A stretch of 64,000 nucleotides of DNA, taken from positions 1 to 64,000 of the forward strand of contig JADKKB010000002.1 in the NCBI GenBank assembly GCA_016720705.1, written 5' to 3'. This DNA comes from Chloracidobacterium sp. (GTDB lineage: Bacteria; Acidobacteriota; Blastocatellia; Pyrinomonadales; Pyrinomonadaceae). The position numbers were made by a program, and so were the translations under genes. A model generated the notes under the pieces. The model was not told where the DNA came from. It ran no database searches and saw only the letters and a list, made by a program, of their open reading frames with translations. Shown piece by piece: positions 53,912 to 63,342 of this stretch (position 1 is its first letter; each line of letters begins with the position of its first letter).

Positions 53912-56713
53912 CTAGAAGCTCAACTTACCGGAGATCTGAATACGCCTTGCGCTATTCGTAACCGAATCATTGATACGTCCAAAGATCGAAGATGTGATAA
54001 CCGCTGTCGGATTATCAAATGACGGGTTGTTTGTGATATTTCGAGCATCGACACGAACCAAAAACTTGACCCTCTCGGTGATACCGAAGGATTTCGAAAG
54101 CGATGCGTCTGTCTGGAAATAACGCGGAGCCAGGAAGAAGTTACGTCCCGTGTTTCCGATGGTACCGGGTGCCGGTGCGGAAAACATTCCCCTGTCAGCG
54201 GAATCAAACCAGAAATTACGTCCTGATTCGAGTACCAAACTACCCATATTACGCGTACAACCGCTACAGTTGGCGGTCGACTGCACGACGTTGCTCAGGG
54301 AGTTTACGCCCGAGTACACCGTGAACGGTCGTCCGCTCTGCCAGATGACCGTACCTGACAACTGCCAGCCGCCGACAATATAATCGACGACGCGATTACC
54401 GCTCGAGAGCCATTTGCCCTTGCCGAACGGCATCTCGTAAACGTAGGTTCCCTGAAATACGTGACGGCGATCAAAGTCAGACCACGCATAGTTCAGATTG
54501 CGGTCGCGAAGGTCAAACGGCGTGCTCGATGCCGACTGATTGGAACCCGTCGATACCGTGCTGAGTGAAGGATCCCAAGAGCGGTTATCCATCGACTTTG
54601 ACCACGTGTAAGCCAATTGGAAGCCCAGACCATTTGTGATACGGCGTTTGAAGATAAACTCGAACGCTTTGTAATTGGAATAGTCGTTACTGTCAAACAC
54701 GTTCAAACCGCCAGTGAACTGCGTGTAGGGCTGAAAGACGAACGGGTTATTTGCCGTTCGGCTTATCAGTTGAACGCCAGTTGCGGTACAGATACCGTTG
54801 GTCACGTCAGCGGTCTGACACAATCTCTGTGACAGTCCGAGGGCGGCCGACGCAGCACTTCCGTTCGCGATCGAAGAGCTGTTAAGTCCCCGGAAAGTCG
54901 TCGTTCCGGCATTGTTGGCCGCATTTCCCGTAAAGAGGAAATTGATCAGCGGACTATTGTAAGTGCTGTTTGCACGGATCGCATTGAATGCTTCAAGGAA
55001 GCTCTCATTAATGCCCGGCACCTTAGCAAAAACATTTACCTGGTTAACGTTGTAACCGCCGAGCAAATGGACGCCGTGCTTGCCGATGTAGTTAAACTCA
55101 AACACATTGTTCTTGGTTATCTCACGCTGGAAGCTGAGTGACCAAGAATGGATCTGCGGAAACTGCAGGTCGGGGTCGATGACATTGATCGAGCCGGTGC
55201 CGAATGCGGCCGGCTGTCTCAACGCCGTCGTCGTAGCTGTCGGGTACAAGGTTCCGTAAACGGGACCGAGATTGCGATAAAGACCGCCCGACTGGCCGTA
55301 TGCCGAGTTGGTCGCCGAGGTGTTATTTCCGGGAGTGCCCTGGAATATCGACGAACCGAACAGGAATGACGCGATCCTATCAGACGAGATGCGATAGTTT
55401 GCTCTGATCGAGGTTTTACCCGATTTGAACGGATCCCACGCGAAACCTACAGATGGCAGGAATTTGCTGTAATCATTCTTGAAGAGATCTCCTTCGGTCC
55501 ATTTCAGGGTGTTAGACGGAGCGGCTCCAAGTTTGACGTCTTGGTCAGGACGCAAGATCGGACGATTGTCGACCTTTGGATTCAGCTTTGCTTCCCAGCG
55601 AAGCCCAATGTCAAAGACAAGGTTGCGTCGTGCACGCCAGTTATCCTGGACGTAAAAATCATACTCATTGTAAAAAGCACGATTCTTCCAACGAGTTCCC
55701 GCCGGCTCCCAATTTCCGCCATTCGAAACGAATGCCTGCGAAATAGAACCAACGCGGCCGATCAGATCATTGATCGTGTTCTGAAGACGTGTCAGATCGG
55801 TTGCATTTATGCCCGTAGAACCCGCGGCCGGTAAACCGTATCCTGTGTATCCACCGGAACCGCCGAACGAGACGATCGGCTCGATCGCACTGCCCGAGAC
55901 CGACGAGCGGTCATCGGTGTGACGTCCAAAGCGAAAATTCAGACCGGCTTTGATCGTGTGAGGCGAAAAGTCGAAGGTCATATTGTCGACCAACTGCCAG
56001 GTCCGCAAGAATCTCGCATTATACGAGAAATTCGTATTCGGGGTCGCCGCGTTTATAAACGCGAACGGCAAGAGCGGATCCGGCGTCGGAGTTGCAAAGT
56101 CAAAGCCGAATCGGCTGTATCCAAAAACGGCCTCATTTGTAAATCGAGCCGTCGGTGACCAACGCCAGTTAATTGCTAGATTCTTCGGCGTACGTGCGGT
56201 GTCTACAAAATTAGGTGAGTTCGGAAATACCGGACGGCCGCCGTTGCCCGAGTCACCCAAGCTGGTTTGGCTGCCCTGTGCCCAGCGGACGTAGAACGCA
56301 TTTTGATCATCAAGTTTGAAATCAAACTTCGTTGTCAGATCGTATTGATCTTCGTGTTGCGGCGACGCAAAATTAAAGCCTGCGGTATTGAGGCCATCGC
56401 CCGTCGTAAAGTTGTTTGGCAACGGCATTGCATTGAGGTATGCCGCCAGCACCGGATCGATCGAAACCGGAGCGGTTGTCGCAATGTTGTAGCTCGAGAT
56501 ACACGGGCTATTGGTCGGCGGCGTACCGGTACACGCCGGCAATATCGCGTTTCCTGTTCCGTCGACAGATGCGGTGGCTGACCCGGATGGGGCATTTGCA
56601 CGGCCAACAACGTATCGGAACAATCCGGCACGTGCCGAGGGGGTGTATACCGCTCTCGTTACCAACGCGGTGTCATATGCTTTTAGCTTCTGCAGGTTTA
56701 CAAAGAAGAAGAA
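53912..56713 (-). pseudogene. TonB-dependent receptor, C-terminal part downstream of an in-frame stop
   Basis: About 930 codons of outer-membrane beta barrel, in the same frame as the N-terminal part at 56714-57649. Reading from the stop: FFFFVNLQKLKAYDTALVTR, typical just after the plug of these receptors. Later NYRISSDRIASFLFGSSIFQ, then GGYNVNQVNVFAKVPG and WQLSGTVIWQSGRPFTVYSG. The end, RRIQISGKLSF, has the terminal Phe of an outer-membrane barrel. No start signal is present; the only initiation candidate (TTG 56665) has no ribosome site, so without read-through this part would not be made. Confidence 0.85.
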
Positions 56714-57649
56714 TCAATCCTTGAGCAGGCTCTTTAATGATGTTTCTTCGCCAAATCCAAATGTCGGCACCGGGCCGCCGAAGCTGCCGCCGAAAATGTG
56801 TTGAACAAATTGTTCCTTTGGAAGGCCGGCGATCGTGATCGGATATGATTTTGCATTAAACCGAGGTGTTTGATAATACTCAAACAGATTGCCGTGGAAT
56901 TCATTCGTACCGGAACGGGTCACGAGCGTCACCTGAGCTCCGCTGCTGCGGCCGAGTTCGGCCGTAAAGTTACTTGTTACGATCTGAAATTCTTGTACTG
57001 AATCCGGATTTGGCCGAAGCGGTGTGAAATTGGAACCGCCGGCACTCGATTCGTTAATGTCGATGCCGTCAAGCGTAAAGTTAAACGCACGGTCACGCGA
57101 GCCGTGAACGTTAACCGCTCCGCCCGTATTGCCGCCAAACACCACTCCGGGTTGGAAATTGAGAAGGTCCAGCGGATTGCGTCCGCGGGTACCGACGATC
57201 GGCAAACTCTCAAGCGTCCGTTGCTCAACGGTGCTGCCGATATTACCCGACGTACTCGTTTGAACAACTTCGGCCGTGCCGGTAACGGTCACGGTTGCCG
57301 ATACGTCACCGACCTCAAGCGCCACATTGATGGTCGATGGCTGATTGATCAAGGCCGTGTTTCCGGTAGAAACAAACTTTTTGAAGCCTGCTTTTTCAAC
57401 CGTTAAGTCATATGCTCCGGGTTGGATAAGGTCAAATACATACGCACCGTTGCTGTTGGTCTGCGTCGTAAATGTATTCCCTGCACCTTGCCGTTTTATG
57501 GTAACCGATGCTCCGGCCACGGCGGCCCCGGATGTGTCAGCAACCACGCCTGTGATACGCGACGTTGTGCCCTGTGAAAAGGCCGTCAACGAAAATAACG
57601 CAAATGACGCTATTATTGCGACATTGCGAAAAAGCCGATTTGCTCTCAT
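56714..57649 (-). CDS. TonB-dependent receptor, N-terminal part (carboxypeptidase-like and plug domains)
   Basis: 311 codons. The signal peptide (VAIIASFALFSLTAFSQG) precedes a carboxypeptidase regulatory-like domain (RITGVVADTSGAAVAGASVT, then YDLTVEKAGFKKFV) and the plug (LPIVGTRGRNPLDLLNFQPG, then FNFTLDGIDINESSAGGSNF). It ends in SLKSLLKD followed by TGA (56714-56716), and the barrel continues in the same frame. With the C-terminal part it would be about 1245 residues, normal for this acidobacterial oligomeric TonB-receptor family, which imports large organic substrates. TGA is one transition from CGA (Arg), common at this site in homologues as I recall. Confidence 0.88.
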   Translation of the reverse strand: MRANRLFRNVAIIASFALFSLTAFSQGTTSRITGVVADTSGAAVAGASVTIKRQGAGNTFTTQTNSNGAYVFDLIQPGAYDLTVEKAGFKKFVSTGNTALINQPSTINVALEVGDVSATVTVTGTAEVVQTSTSGNIGSTVEQRTLESLPIVGTRGRNPLDLLNFQPGVVFGGNTGGAVNVHGSRDRAFNFTLDGIDINESSAGGSNFTPLRPNPDSVQEFQIVTSNFTAELGRSSGAQVTLVTRSGTNEFHGNLFEYYQTPRFNAKSYPITIAGLPKEQFVQHIFGGSFGGPVPTFGFGEETSLKSLLKD

Positions 57650-57791
57650 TATTTATCCTCCAAAAGGTAGCGAATTGAAATGGATCGACCCGAAGACAAC
57701 CGGATCATCTTGCTGAAATTTAGAGGTAACATACCACAGGTTTTACAAACTGTTAACCTGTTAGAGACATTCGGTGATTTTTTTTTTATGA

Positions 57792-58754
57792 CTATCGAAG
57801 ATATTCAATTATCGTGCCGTCCGCACCGACCGCAAATCCGTATTTTTTGGTCATAAAAAGGCCGTAAAGATGTGAGCGAGTATTACTCTCCTGGCGAATC
57901 CAGGTCCGACCTTTGTCAGACGACCTGAGTAGCGTGCCGCCATATCCGACGATCCAACCATTCTTGTCATCCGCAAAATCGACGCGCAACAGGGTGTCCT
58001 TAAAGTTGGTCACGACTTTTTGCCACGTTGCCCCGCCATTCTCCGTTCGAAGGATCGTACCTGTCTTGCCAACGATATAACCCTCGTTATCGTCGCGAAA
58101 GTCTACATTGTAAAGCGGCATCGAGGTTCCCGAGGACTGTTCACGCCAGTTCGCACCGCCGTCGGTCGTTGCGAAGATCACTCCGTCATCGCCGACGATC
58201 CAGCCGTGCGAACTGCCGTTGAAATCGAGATGAATAAGCTCTTTTTTAGATGGTACGCGAATACGCTGCCACGTATCGCCGGCGTCTTCGGTCTTCATCG
58301 CCAGCGAGTCGATCACATCGCCTTTAGCATTCAATATCGACCCGACCACGACACCGCGCTTTTTATCCGCAAACTTGATGCTCAAAAACTCGGGCGTACC
58401 GCTCGGAAAATCGCCTGAACGAAAAATCCGTGTTTCCTGCCAGGTGCGGCCTGCATCTTTAGTGACATACATCTTGCGGCCCGCGACCAGGTACCCATTG
58501 TTGTCATTTCGAAAATAGATCTCGTTGATGTCGTCGGGAGTGTTTAGCGGATATTTGTCCCACGTTTTGCCGCCGTCCGACGTTGATGCGAGGTATCCGG
58601 CGTCGCCCGCGACATATCCGCGGCTTGACGACGTAAAGTAAACGGTGACGAGATCCACCTTTTCGGTGGCCGCCCGAGACGTCCAACCGCCTTGAGCCAG
58701 CGATGTCAGCCCACAAATACAAATGACCGCTAATGTAACCAGAGTCTTTAACAA
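57792..58754 (-). CDS. secreted Ycf48/BNR-repeat beta-propeller protein
   Basis: About 320 residues from TTG 58754, chosen because GGAGGG lies 7 nt upstream and it opens directly on the signal peptide (LKTLVTLAVICICGLTSLAQ). The propeller has repeated Asp-box blades: STSDGGKTWDKYP, VTKDAGRTWQET, ATTDGGANWREQ, RTENGGATWQKV and RSSDKGRTWIRQ, interspersed with GWIVGDDGVI-like strands. Ycf48 is a photosystem II assembly factor in cyanobacteria; in non-phototrophs such proteins are generic secreted propellers. Confidence 0.85.
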   Translation of the reverse strand: MLKTLVTLAVICICGLTSLAQGGWTSRAATEKVDLVTVYFTSSSRGYVAGDAGYLASTSDGGKTWDKYPLNTPDDINEIYFRNDNNGYLVAGRKMYVTKDAGRTWQETRIFRSGDFPSGTPEFLSIKFADKKRGVVVGSILNAKGDVIDSLAMKTEDAGDTWQRIRVPSKKELIHLDFNGSSHGWIVGDDGVIFATTDGGANWREQSSGTSMPLYNVDFRDDNEGYIVGKTGTILRTENGGATWQKVVTNFKDTLLRVDFADDKNGWIVGYGGTLLRSSDKGRTWIRQESNTRSHLYGLFMTKKYGFAVGADGTIIEYLR

Positions 58755-58828
58755 AATATTTCCCTCCAAATGCGCCAAAGTGGATATGCTCACTGTCGTC
58801 GGCAAGCTAAACGCTCACCACTTAAATA

Positions 58829-58886
58829 CGAAAAGGTGATCAGAATGTATAGAATAACCTTTCTACACTTCAAAATCACCTTTTCG
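58829..58886 (-). terminator. long-loop hairpin after the VIT-VWA gene
   Basis: CGAAAAGGTGAT (58829-58840) pairs with ATCACCTTTTCG (58875-58886), and the 34-nt loop contains a second imperfect hairpin. It lies 35 bp after the stop at 58922. On the minus strand the T-run is within the stem end (CCTTTTCG). Confidence 0.55.
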
Positions 58887-58921
58887 GATGCGGGATCAAC
58901 TTCCTGAGTTTACTCAGTTCG

Positions 58922-61183
58922 TCATTTAGTCACGCGGTAAACCTTGCCTTTCCAGACAACGATCACCCTATCGCCGAGCGACAGATACGGTGCGAGCCCC
59001 GTTTCGACCGACACGAGACGGAAATACTCATCACTCGCAAACTTGACGGAAATCTCCGGCAACCTTGCCGACTCTGAATAGTCAGCGTCGATCCAAACGC
59101 TATCCTGACTCGTAAAGTTCTTGTTAGCGACAAATTGGTTGGTGACAGTATTTCGGATCAATATCTGCTCGCTGGCTTCCTTTTTCTCATCAGCGACAAC
59201 GCTCATATTTGACTGCATATTATTTTGCTGAACGCTAAGTTGAACGGCACGTGCACCGCTCCTGTCTTGCATCGCCTTGGCCGCCGGCATTGCACGGGCA
59301 GAGTCCATCGTCATTCCGGCACGAATATTTGACAACGAACCGTCGGTCGCCAGATAAGACGTGTATGGCGTCACAAGACCATAGCGCGTGCCGAGGTCGA
59401 CAACTTCGTCCTTGGTCTCTTTTGTCTCGCCGATAGCTCTGATCTGCTCCAAAAGCCAGCCCACTCGACGGCTTGCCCACAATCGCGGCAAAAAATTGTT
59501 TTCGTCAGCTCGATTTGGAAAATCGAGGTTTGTGTAGCTAAACGTCTTGGTTTCCTTGCCGGCCTTACCGGTCAACTTCAGCGTAATATTCCTTAGGTCA
59601 TTGGAGTTCTTATAACGCCCAACGATCGTCATCTGGCCGCCGCGAAACAAATCGGTGAGTTTCCGCGGATAGGTGTATTCGGTGAGTAGCGGCCCAAAAT
59701 CCATTTCAAGATTCGACAAAACCGGCGAACTCACACGCGAAAAGAAATTAGACACTTTGACCTCAAGATCCTCTTTGGGCTGCACATAATCGGAAATGCC
59801 TGAATTTTCGGAGCCAAGCCGATCCAGAAGTGTCGTATTAACGTCATAGCCAAAGCCGAATGGGAAGATTCGCACATCGACATTCTTCGAGCTCTTTAAG
59901 TTGGAGATTATCTTGTCGACATTGGTCTCGCCTACAGTTGGCAGCCCATCGGTCATAAATACGAGCATCTTCGGCCGGTCGCTATTATCAAATAGTTTGA
60001 GCGAGGCGATCAGCGAATCATTGATGTTTGTGCCGCCGCTCGGGTTCAACTTCCCGATAAAATCCTCGCCACGCTTTCTGCCTTGAGCATTTGCGTCGAT
60101 CAAGCCCCGTTCCATCAAATGTTCTTCGCCGGCAAAATTTACGATATTAAATCGATCACCGTCGCGTAGCGTCCTGATCCCGAACAATAACGCCTTGCGG
60201 GCCTTTTCCATTTTGCCTTCCTCGGCCATTGACCCCGAAGTGTCGAGTACAAAGACGATATCTTTGTTGACCAATTCCCTGTCAGAAAGTCCGTCCTTTG
60301 GTGAAAGCATCAAGAGAAAATAGCCGTCCTTACCCGGTTCGCGATAGGTAACGAGCGACATTCCAAAATCATTGTTCGAGAGCCCAAAAAAAAGTTGGAA
60401 ATCAGTATCATTCCCCTTGGACTCGAACGAGACTGACGCCGATGTCTCCCCTTTTCGCTTAATATCGATCTGATGCGACGGTGAATAAATATTACGAATC
60501 TCGTCTTTGCCGACAATTTCGATCTTGCCGGAAACGGTTCCGAAACGCTGTGCGGGTGCGCCCAACGGCTGCCTGGAGATAACATCCTCCATCGGCAACG
60601 GCGTGCGATTTGCCCAGACATTGCGGCCCGTGCCCAGCGGATATCGATATGAGACAGTCCCGGACTCGGCTTTCAGTATTTCAGAATAAGTCAGCTCAAG
60701 CTTTTTGTCGGAGTATGGCGGAATGGGGAATATCGACGCCTGAAATAGGTTCTTGCCGGCATATTCGAGCAGTCCGGGATCGCGTTGGCGGCGAACGATC
60801 TCGTCGTAAATGCGTCTAGCCTCTTCCCGTGAACGAACTTCGCCGACGAGCTTTTTCCCGTTTTCCCAAATTGCAAATTCGATTACAGACGCAGTTTCGG
60901 GTATTGGGAAAAAGTATGTGCCCTCGAGCGTGTACTGCGTGTCATTGCGAAATATCTGCACTACGTGCGTCGTTGCAACCTGGCCGTTGATCTTAGTATC
61001 AAGCTCGATAGATTTGACCGGTAATGCGTTTGGCAAAGGCTGCGGCATCGGCCGAGGTATCGGGCGGCACGGGCGAATATCGCAAACTATGGGAATAATA
61101 ACGCCCTGAGCGGACGCGGCGGCAACTGAAAACAAACCAACAAATGCAGCGATCAAGACAGCGACAAAGCTTCTGATTTTCAT
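58922..61183 (-). CDS. secreted VIT and von Willebrand factor A domain protein
   Basis: About 753 residues from ATG 61183 (CCGGAGA upstream); the frame extends further without support. A signal peptide (FVAVLIAAFVGLFSVAAASA) is followed by a VIT domain (about 45-190: GTYFFPIPETASVIEFAIWE, YAGKNLFQASIFPIPPYSD). A VWA domain (about 310-490) has a complete MIDAS: DTSGSM, a downstream Thr and VFMTDGLPTVGE. The C-terminal third is less conserved (SDYVQPKEDLEVKVSNFFSR and on). Such proteins are related to inter-alpha-trypsin inhibitor heavy chains and bind ligands through a metal ion at the surface. No sortase or LPXTG motif is seen. Confidence 0.9.
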   Translation of the reverse strand: MKIRSFVAVLIAAFVGLFSVAAASAQGVIIPIVCDIRPCRPIPRPMPQPLPNALPVKSIELDTKINGQVATTHVVQIFRNDTQYTLEGTYFFPIPETASVIEFAIWENGKKLVGEVRSREEARRIYDEIVRRQRDPGLLEYAGKNLFQASIFPIPPYSDKKLELTYSEILKAESGTVSYRYPLGTGRNVWANRTPLPMEDVISRQPLGAPAQRFGTVSGKIEIVGKDEIRNIYSPSHQIDIKRKGETSASVSFESKGNDTDFQLFFGLSNNDFGMSLVTYREPGKDGYFLLMLSPKDGLSDRELVNKDIVFVLDTSGSMAEEGKMEKARKALLFGIRTLRDGDRFNIVNFAGEEHLMERGLIDANAQGRKRGEDFIGKLNPSGGTNINDSLIASLKLFDNSDRPKMLVFMTDGLPTVGETNVDKIISNLKSSKNVDVRIFPFGFGYDVNTTLLDRLGSENSGISDYVQPKEDLEVKVSNFFSRVSSPVLSNLEMDFGPLLTEYTYPRKLTDLFRGGQMTIVGRYKNSNDLRNITLKLTGKAGKETKTFSYTNLDFPNRADENNFLPRLWASRRVGWLLEQIRAIGETKETKDEVVDLGTRYGLVTPYTSYLATDGSLSNIRAGMTMDSARAMPAAKAMQDRSGARAVQLSVQQNNMQSNMSVVADEKKEASEQILIRNTVTNQFVANKNFTSQDSVWIDADYSESARLPEISVKFASDEYFRLVSVETGLAPYLSLGDRVIVVWKGKVYRVTK

Positions 61184-61314
61184 AAATATTCTCCGGAGAT
61201 CGAATTGCAGATTTTCCGGGGCGCAATTCGCTCGATACAAATTGAACGATGCGCGGCCTGATCCTTGCAGATATTGAAGAGATTTTTCGAGTTGTGCAGT
61301 ATTTCCGCTAGCGT

Positions 61315-62016
61315 TTAGTTGTCTTTCGGGTCTTCGAGTGCGTCATCGATCTCTTTTTCTAATTTGAATCGGAGCTTCTCGACCATTGCGTCAGCCCGTT
61401 GGACCGTCGCGGTCAAATTTGCGTGCGATGACTGGACCTCGTTGAGCAGTGATTGCAGGTTTTGCTTTTCGGCATCGAGAGACCGCTTGCGCATTTCGCG
61501 GATCTCTTCGGGTTTCATCGATCCGGAAAATGTGGCCGAACGATTAATTGACTCCGGACGACTCTCGGTCTCGATCTGATCGATGCGCGATTTAAGCGTG
61601 TTTTCTTTTTCGATCATTTCAAACAACTGCTTGCGAAGTCCGTCCGCCCTTTGCTCGGCCCGCGTAAGAATATCAAGATTTAGCAACAGACGCTTTTGCT
61701 TCTCATCGTATTCGTTGGTTCGTGCAGCTTCGAGCTTTTTGATGCGGGCAGTAAGGTCTTTGACCTTTTGGGACTGATCGTCGATCGGTTGATTATTTTG
61801 CTTTACCGCCGCCGGGTCGAGAAATACCAATGGAGGATTCTGATCATCGGCCGTGCTGATGATCTCGGCACCCGTCGTCGCCGTAGGGGTAGGCGTCGGC
61901 CCCGGAGACGGTTTTTTACGCTTTGTCTGTGCAAATGCGGACATCGTAATAATCGCAATTATCCCGCTAGCCAGCAAGATACTAATTAGAAACCTTCGAC
62001 CGCTATTTTCTTTCAT
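61315..62016 (-). CDS. membrane-anchored coiled-coil protein, unknown function
   Basis: 233 residues. An N-terminal hydrophobic segment (FLISILLASGIIAIITMSAFAQ) is a signal or anchor. A PSPGPTPTPTATTGAE linker leads to a long coiled coil (KVKDLTARIKKLEAARTNEY, LRKQLFEMIEKENTLKSRI, DAMVEKLRFKLEKEIDDALE). No catalytic motif is seen. The start overlaps the stop of the upstream small gene (ATGA at 62013-62016), so the two are coupled. Confidence 0.75.
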   Translation of the reverse strand: MKENSGRRFLISILLASGIIAIITMSAFAQTKRKKPSPGPTPTPTATTGAEIISTADDQNPPLVFLDPAAVKQNNQPIDDQSQKVKDLTARIKKLEAARTNEYDEKQKRLLLNLDILTRAEQRADGLRKQLFEMIEKENTLKSRIDQIETESRPESINRSATFSGSMKPEEIREMRKRSLDAEKQNLQSLLNEVQSSHANLTATVQRADAMVEKLRFKLEKEIDDALEDPKDN

Positions 62017-62288
62017 TTTACTTTCGTTCCCTTACTTTTCGGCTTGTCCGCCAAAAAATCCCCACGCACCATCTCAACCGCGTTCTTAGCAAGACCGACA
62101 AACGGTATCGCGTCGATACTCGAGTTGATCACACCTTTGACCAAGCCCTTACTGCGAATATCGCTGCCCACTAAAACAATGGCTACGACCGTCCCGCCAA
62201 AAGGAATAGTCTTAGCCACGCGCTTTGCGACCTGCCAACCACCGGCGTGAACTAACTTTCGTTTGATGCTCTGTTTCTTTTCTGTCAT
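62013..62288 (-). CDS. small basic protein with a glycine-rich hydrophobic segment
   Basis: 91 residues. A basic N-terminus (MTEKKQSIKRKLVH) precedes a hydrophobic stretch (TIPFGGTVVAIVLVGSDI) and a second weaker one (SSIDAIPFVGLAKNAVEMVR), then a basic tail (DKPKSKGTKVK). It may be a small membrane-associated protein. I do not recognise a family. It is translationally coupled to the coiled-coil gene. Confidence 0.65.
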   Translation of the reverse strand: MTEKKQSIKRKLVHAGGWQVAKRVAKTIPFGGTVVAIVLVGSDIRSKGLVKGVINSSIDAIPFVGLAKNAVEMVRGDFLADKPKSKGTKVK

Positions 62289-62384
62289 TCAAGAGATATT
62301 TTATACTTGCGTAATTTTGATGACAAAAGCATACTTTCCTTTGCACGGCAAAGCCCAGGTAAAGTTCCAAATTCAAATAAAGCA

Positions 62385-63323
62385 ATGCCCCTTCGAATCA
62401 ACCAACTCTCGAAACGATACGGAAACAATTGGGCCCTTCGCGACATCGACCTCGATGTCGATGACGGCCGGATCTTTGGGATATTTGGCGGCACCGCGTC
62501 CGGAAAAACATCGCTTTTACGATGCATCGCGGGAAACGAGTCGTTAAATGGCGGCACCGTCACCACCGGTGGGGCGTCGGTCTATCTTGCACCGGAAAAA
62601 AAGGACGGCGGGATCGCATCCATATTTGGAAAGCGTTCGAGCGGATCGTCTTCAGGACAGGCGAAGGTAAGCGAATTTGAACGCACACTAGATAGTGATT
62701 CTCAGATATTGCTTTTGGACGATCCGTTCGTAGGAATTGACGAAGACCTACGCGGGAAGTTGATCGAGCGACTCCGACAAAAGGCGGCCTCAGGCAAGAC
62801 GATCATTTTCGCTTCAACCGATTTTCAGCAGGTCGCAGAGCTTTGCGAAAAGATGCTTGTATTGGTCGGCGGCAATTGCGGACAGACGGGCTTCACTCAA
62901 GATATCTACGAGAATCCGGAAACCAGCGGTGTTGCCGCGATCGTAGGGCGAAACAACCTTTTCAAAGCGAGACGCCTGTCATCGACCAACGCAGAGGCTC
63001 CTGAATTCTATTCGATCGAAGGTGAGCATCGCATTTTTGCCCAACCGACCGAAAAGCGTCGAATCGGCGCAATTAATCAAACTGTTACACTTGCGATACG
63101 GCCCGAGCACATCTCAATAACATTTGGAGCATCGTTTCCCGAGGACAATCTCTTAAAGGCAGTTGTCACCGGCATTCGATTTCTTGGCGATACCACATTG
63201 ATCGACCTTGATGCCAACGGCCTGCGGCTTTCGGCACGAGTCTTTAGGGTCGTTGGACTCAATATCGGCGAAGAATGTATGATCGGTATGCCCCCGCATC
63301 GAATACTCGTCCTAAAAGACTGA
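62385..63323 (+). CDS. ABC transporter ATPase with TOBE domain, helical subdomain missing
   Basis: About 312 residues from ATG 62385 (MPLRINQLSKRYGNNW); the frame starting at 62307 has no support. Walker A is GGTASGKT (35-42). Walker B is LLLDDP (109-114) with Asp where most ABC proteins have the catalytic Glu. Only about 70 residues separate them, against about 120 in MalK-type proteins, so the Q-loop and helical subdomain are largely gone. The signature LSGGQ appears degraded to SSGSSSGQ (85-92). The C-terminal TOBE-like part is kept (LAIRPEHISITF). No permease gene is adjacent. It may be a regulator or a decayed importer subunit. Confidence 0.75.
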   Translation: MPLRINQLSKRYGNNWALRDIDLDVDDGRIFGIFGGTASGKTSLLRCIAGNESLNGGTVTTGGASVYLAPEKKDGGIASIFGKRSSGSSSGQAKVSEFERTLDSDSQILLLDDPFVGIDEDLRGKLIERLRQKAASGKTIIFASTDFQQVAELCEKMLVLVGGNCGQTGFTQDIYENPETSGVAAIVGRNNLFKARRLSSTNAEAPEFYSIEGEHRIFAQPTEKRRIGAINQTVTLAIRPEHISITFGASFPEDNLLKAVVTGIRFLGDTTLIDLDANGLRLSARVFRVVGLNIGEECMIGMPPHRILVLKD

Positions 63324-63342
63324 CACCCCTAGCATCAAACTG

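Noticed and set aside
56714..56716. TGA as a selenocysteine or recoded codon
   Set aside because: TonB receptors have no known selenocysteine at this position, no other gene in the window shows in-frame TGA, and TGA is used as a normal stop (for example metG). A nonsense mutation or sequencing error is simpler.
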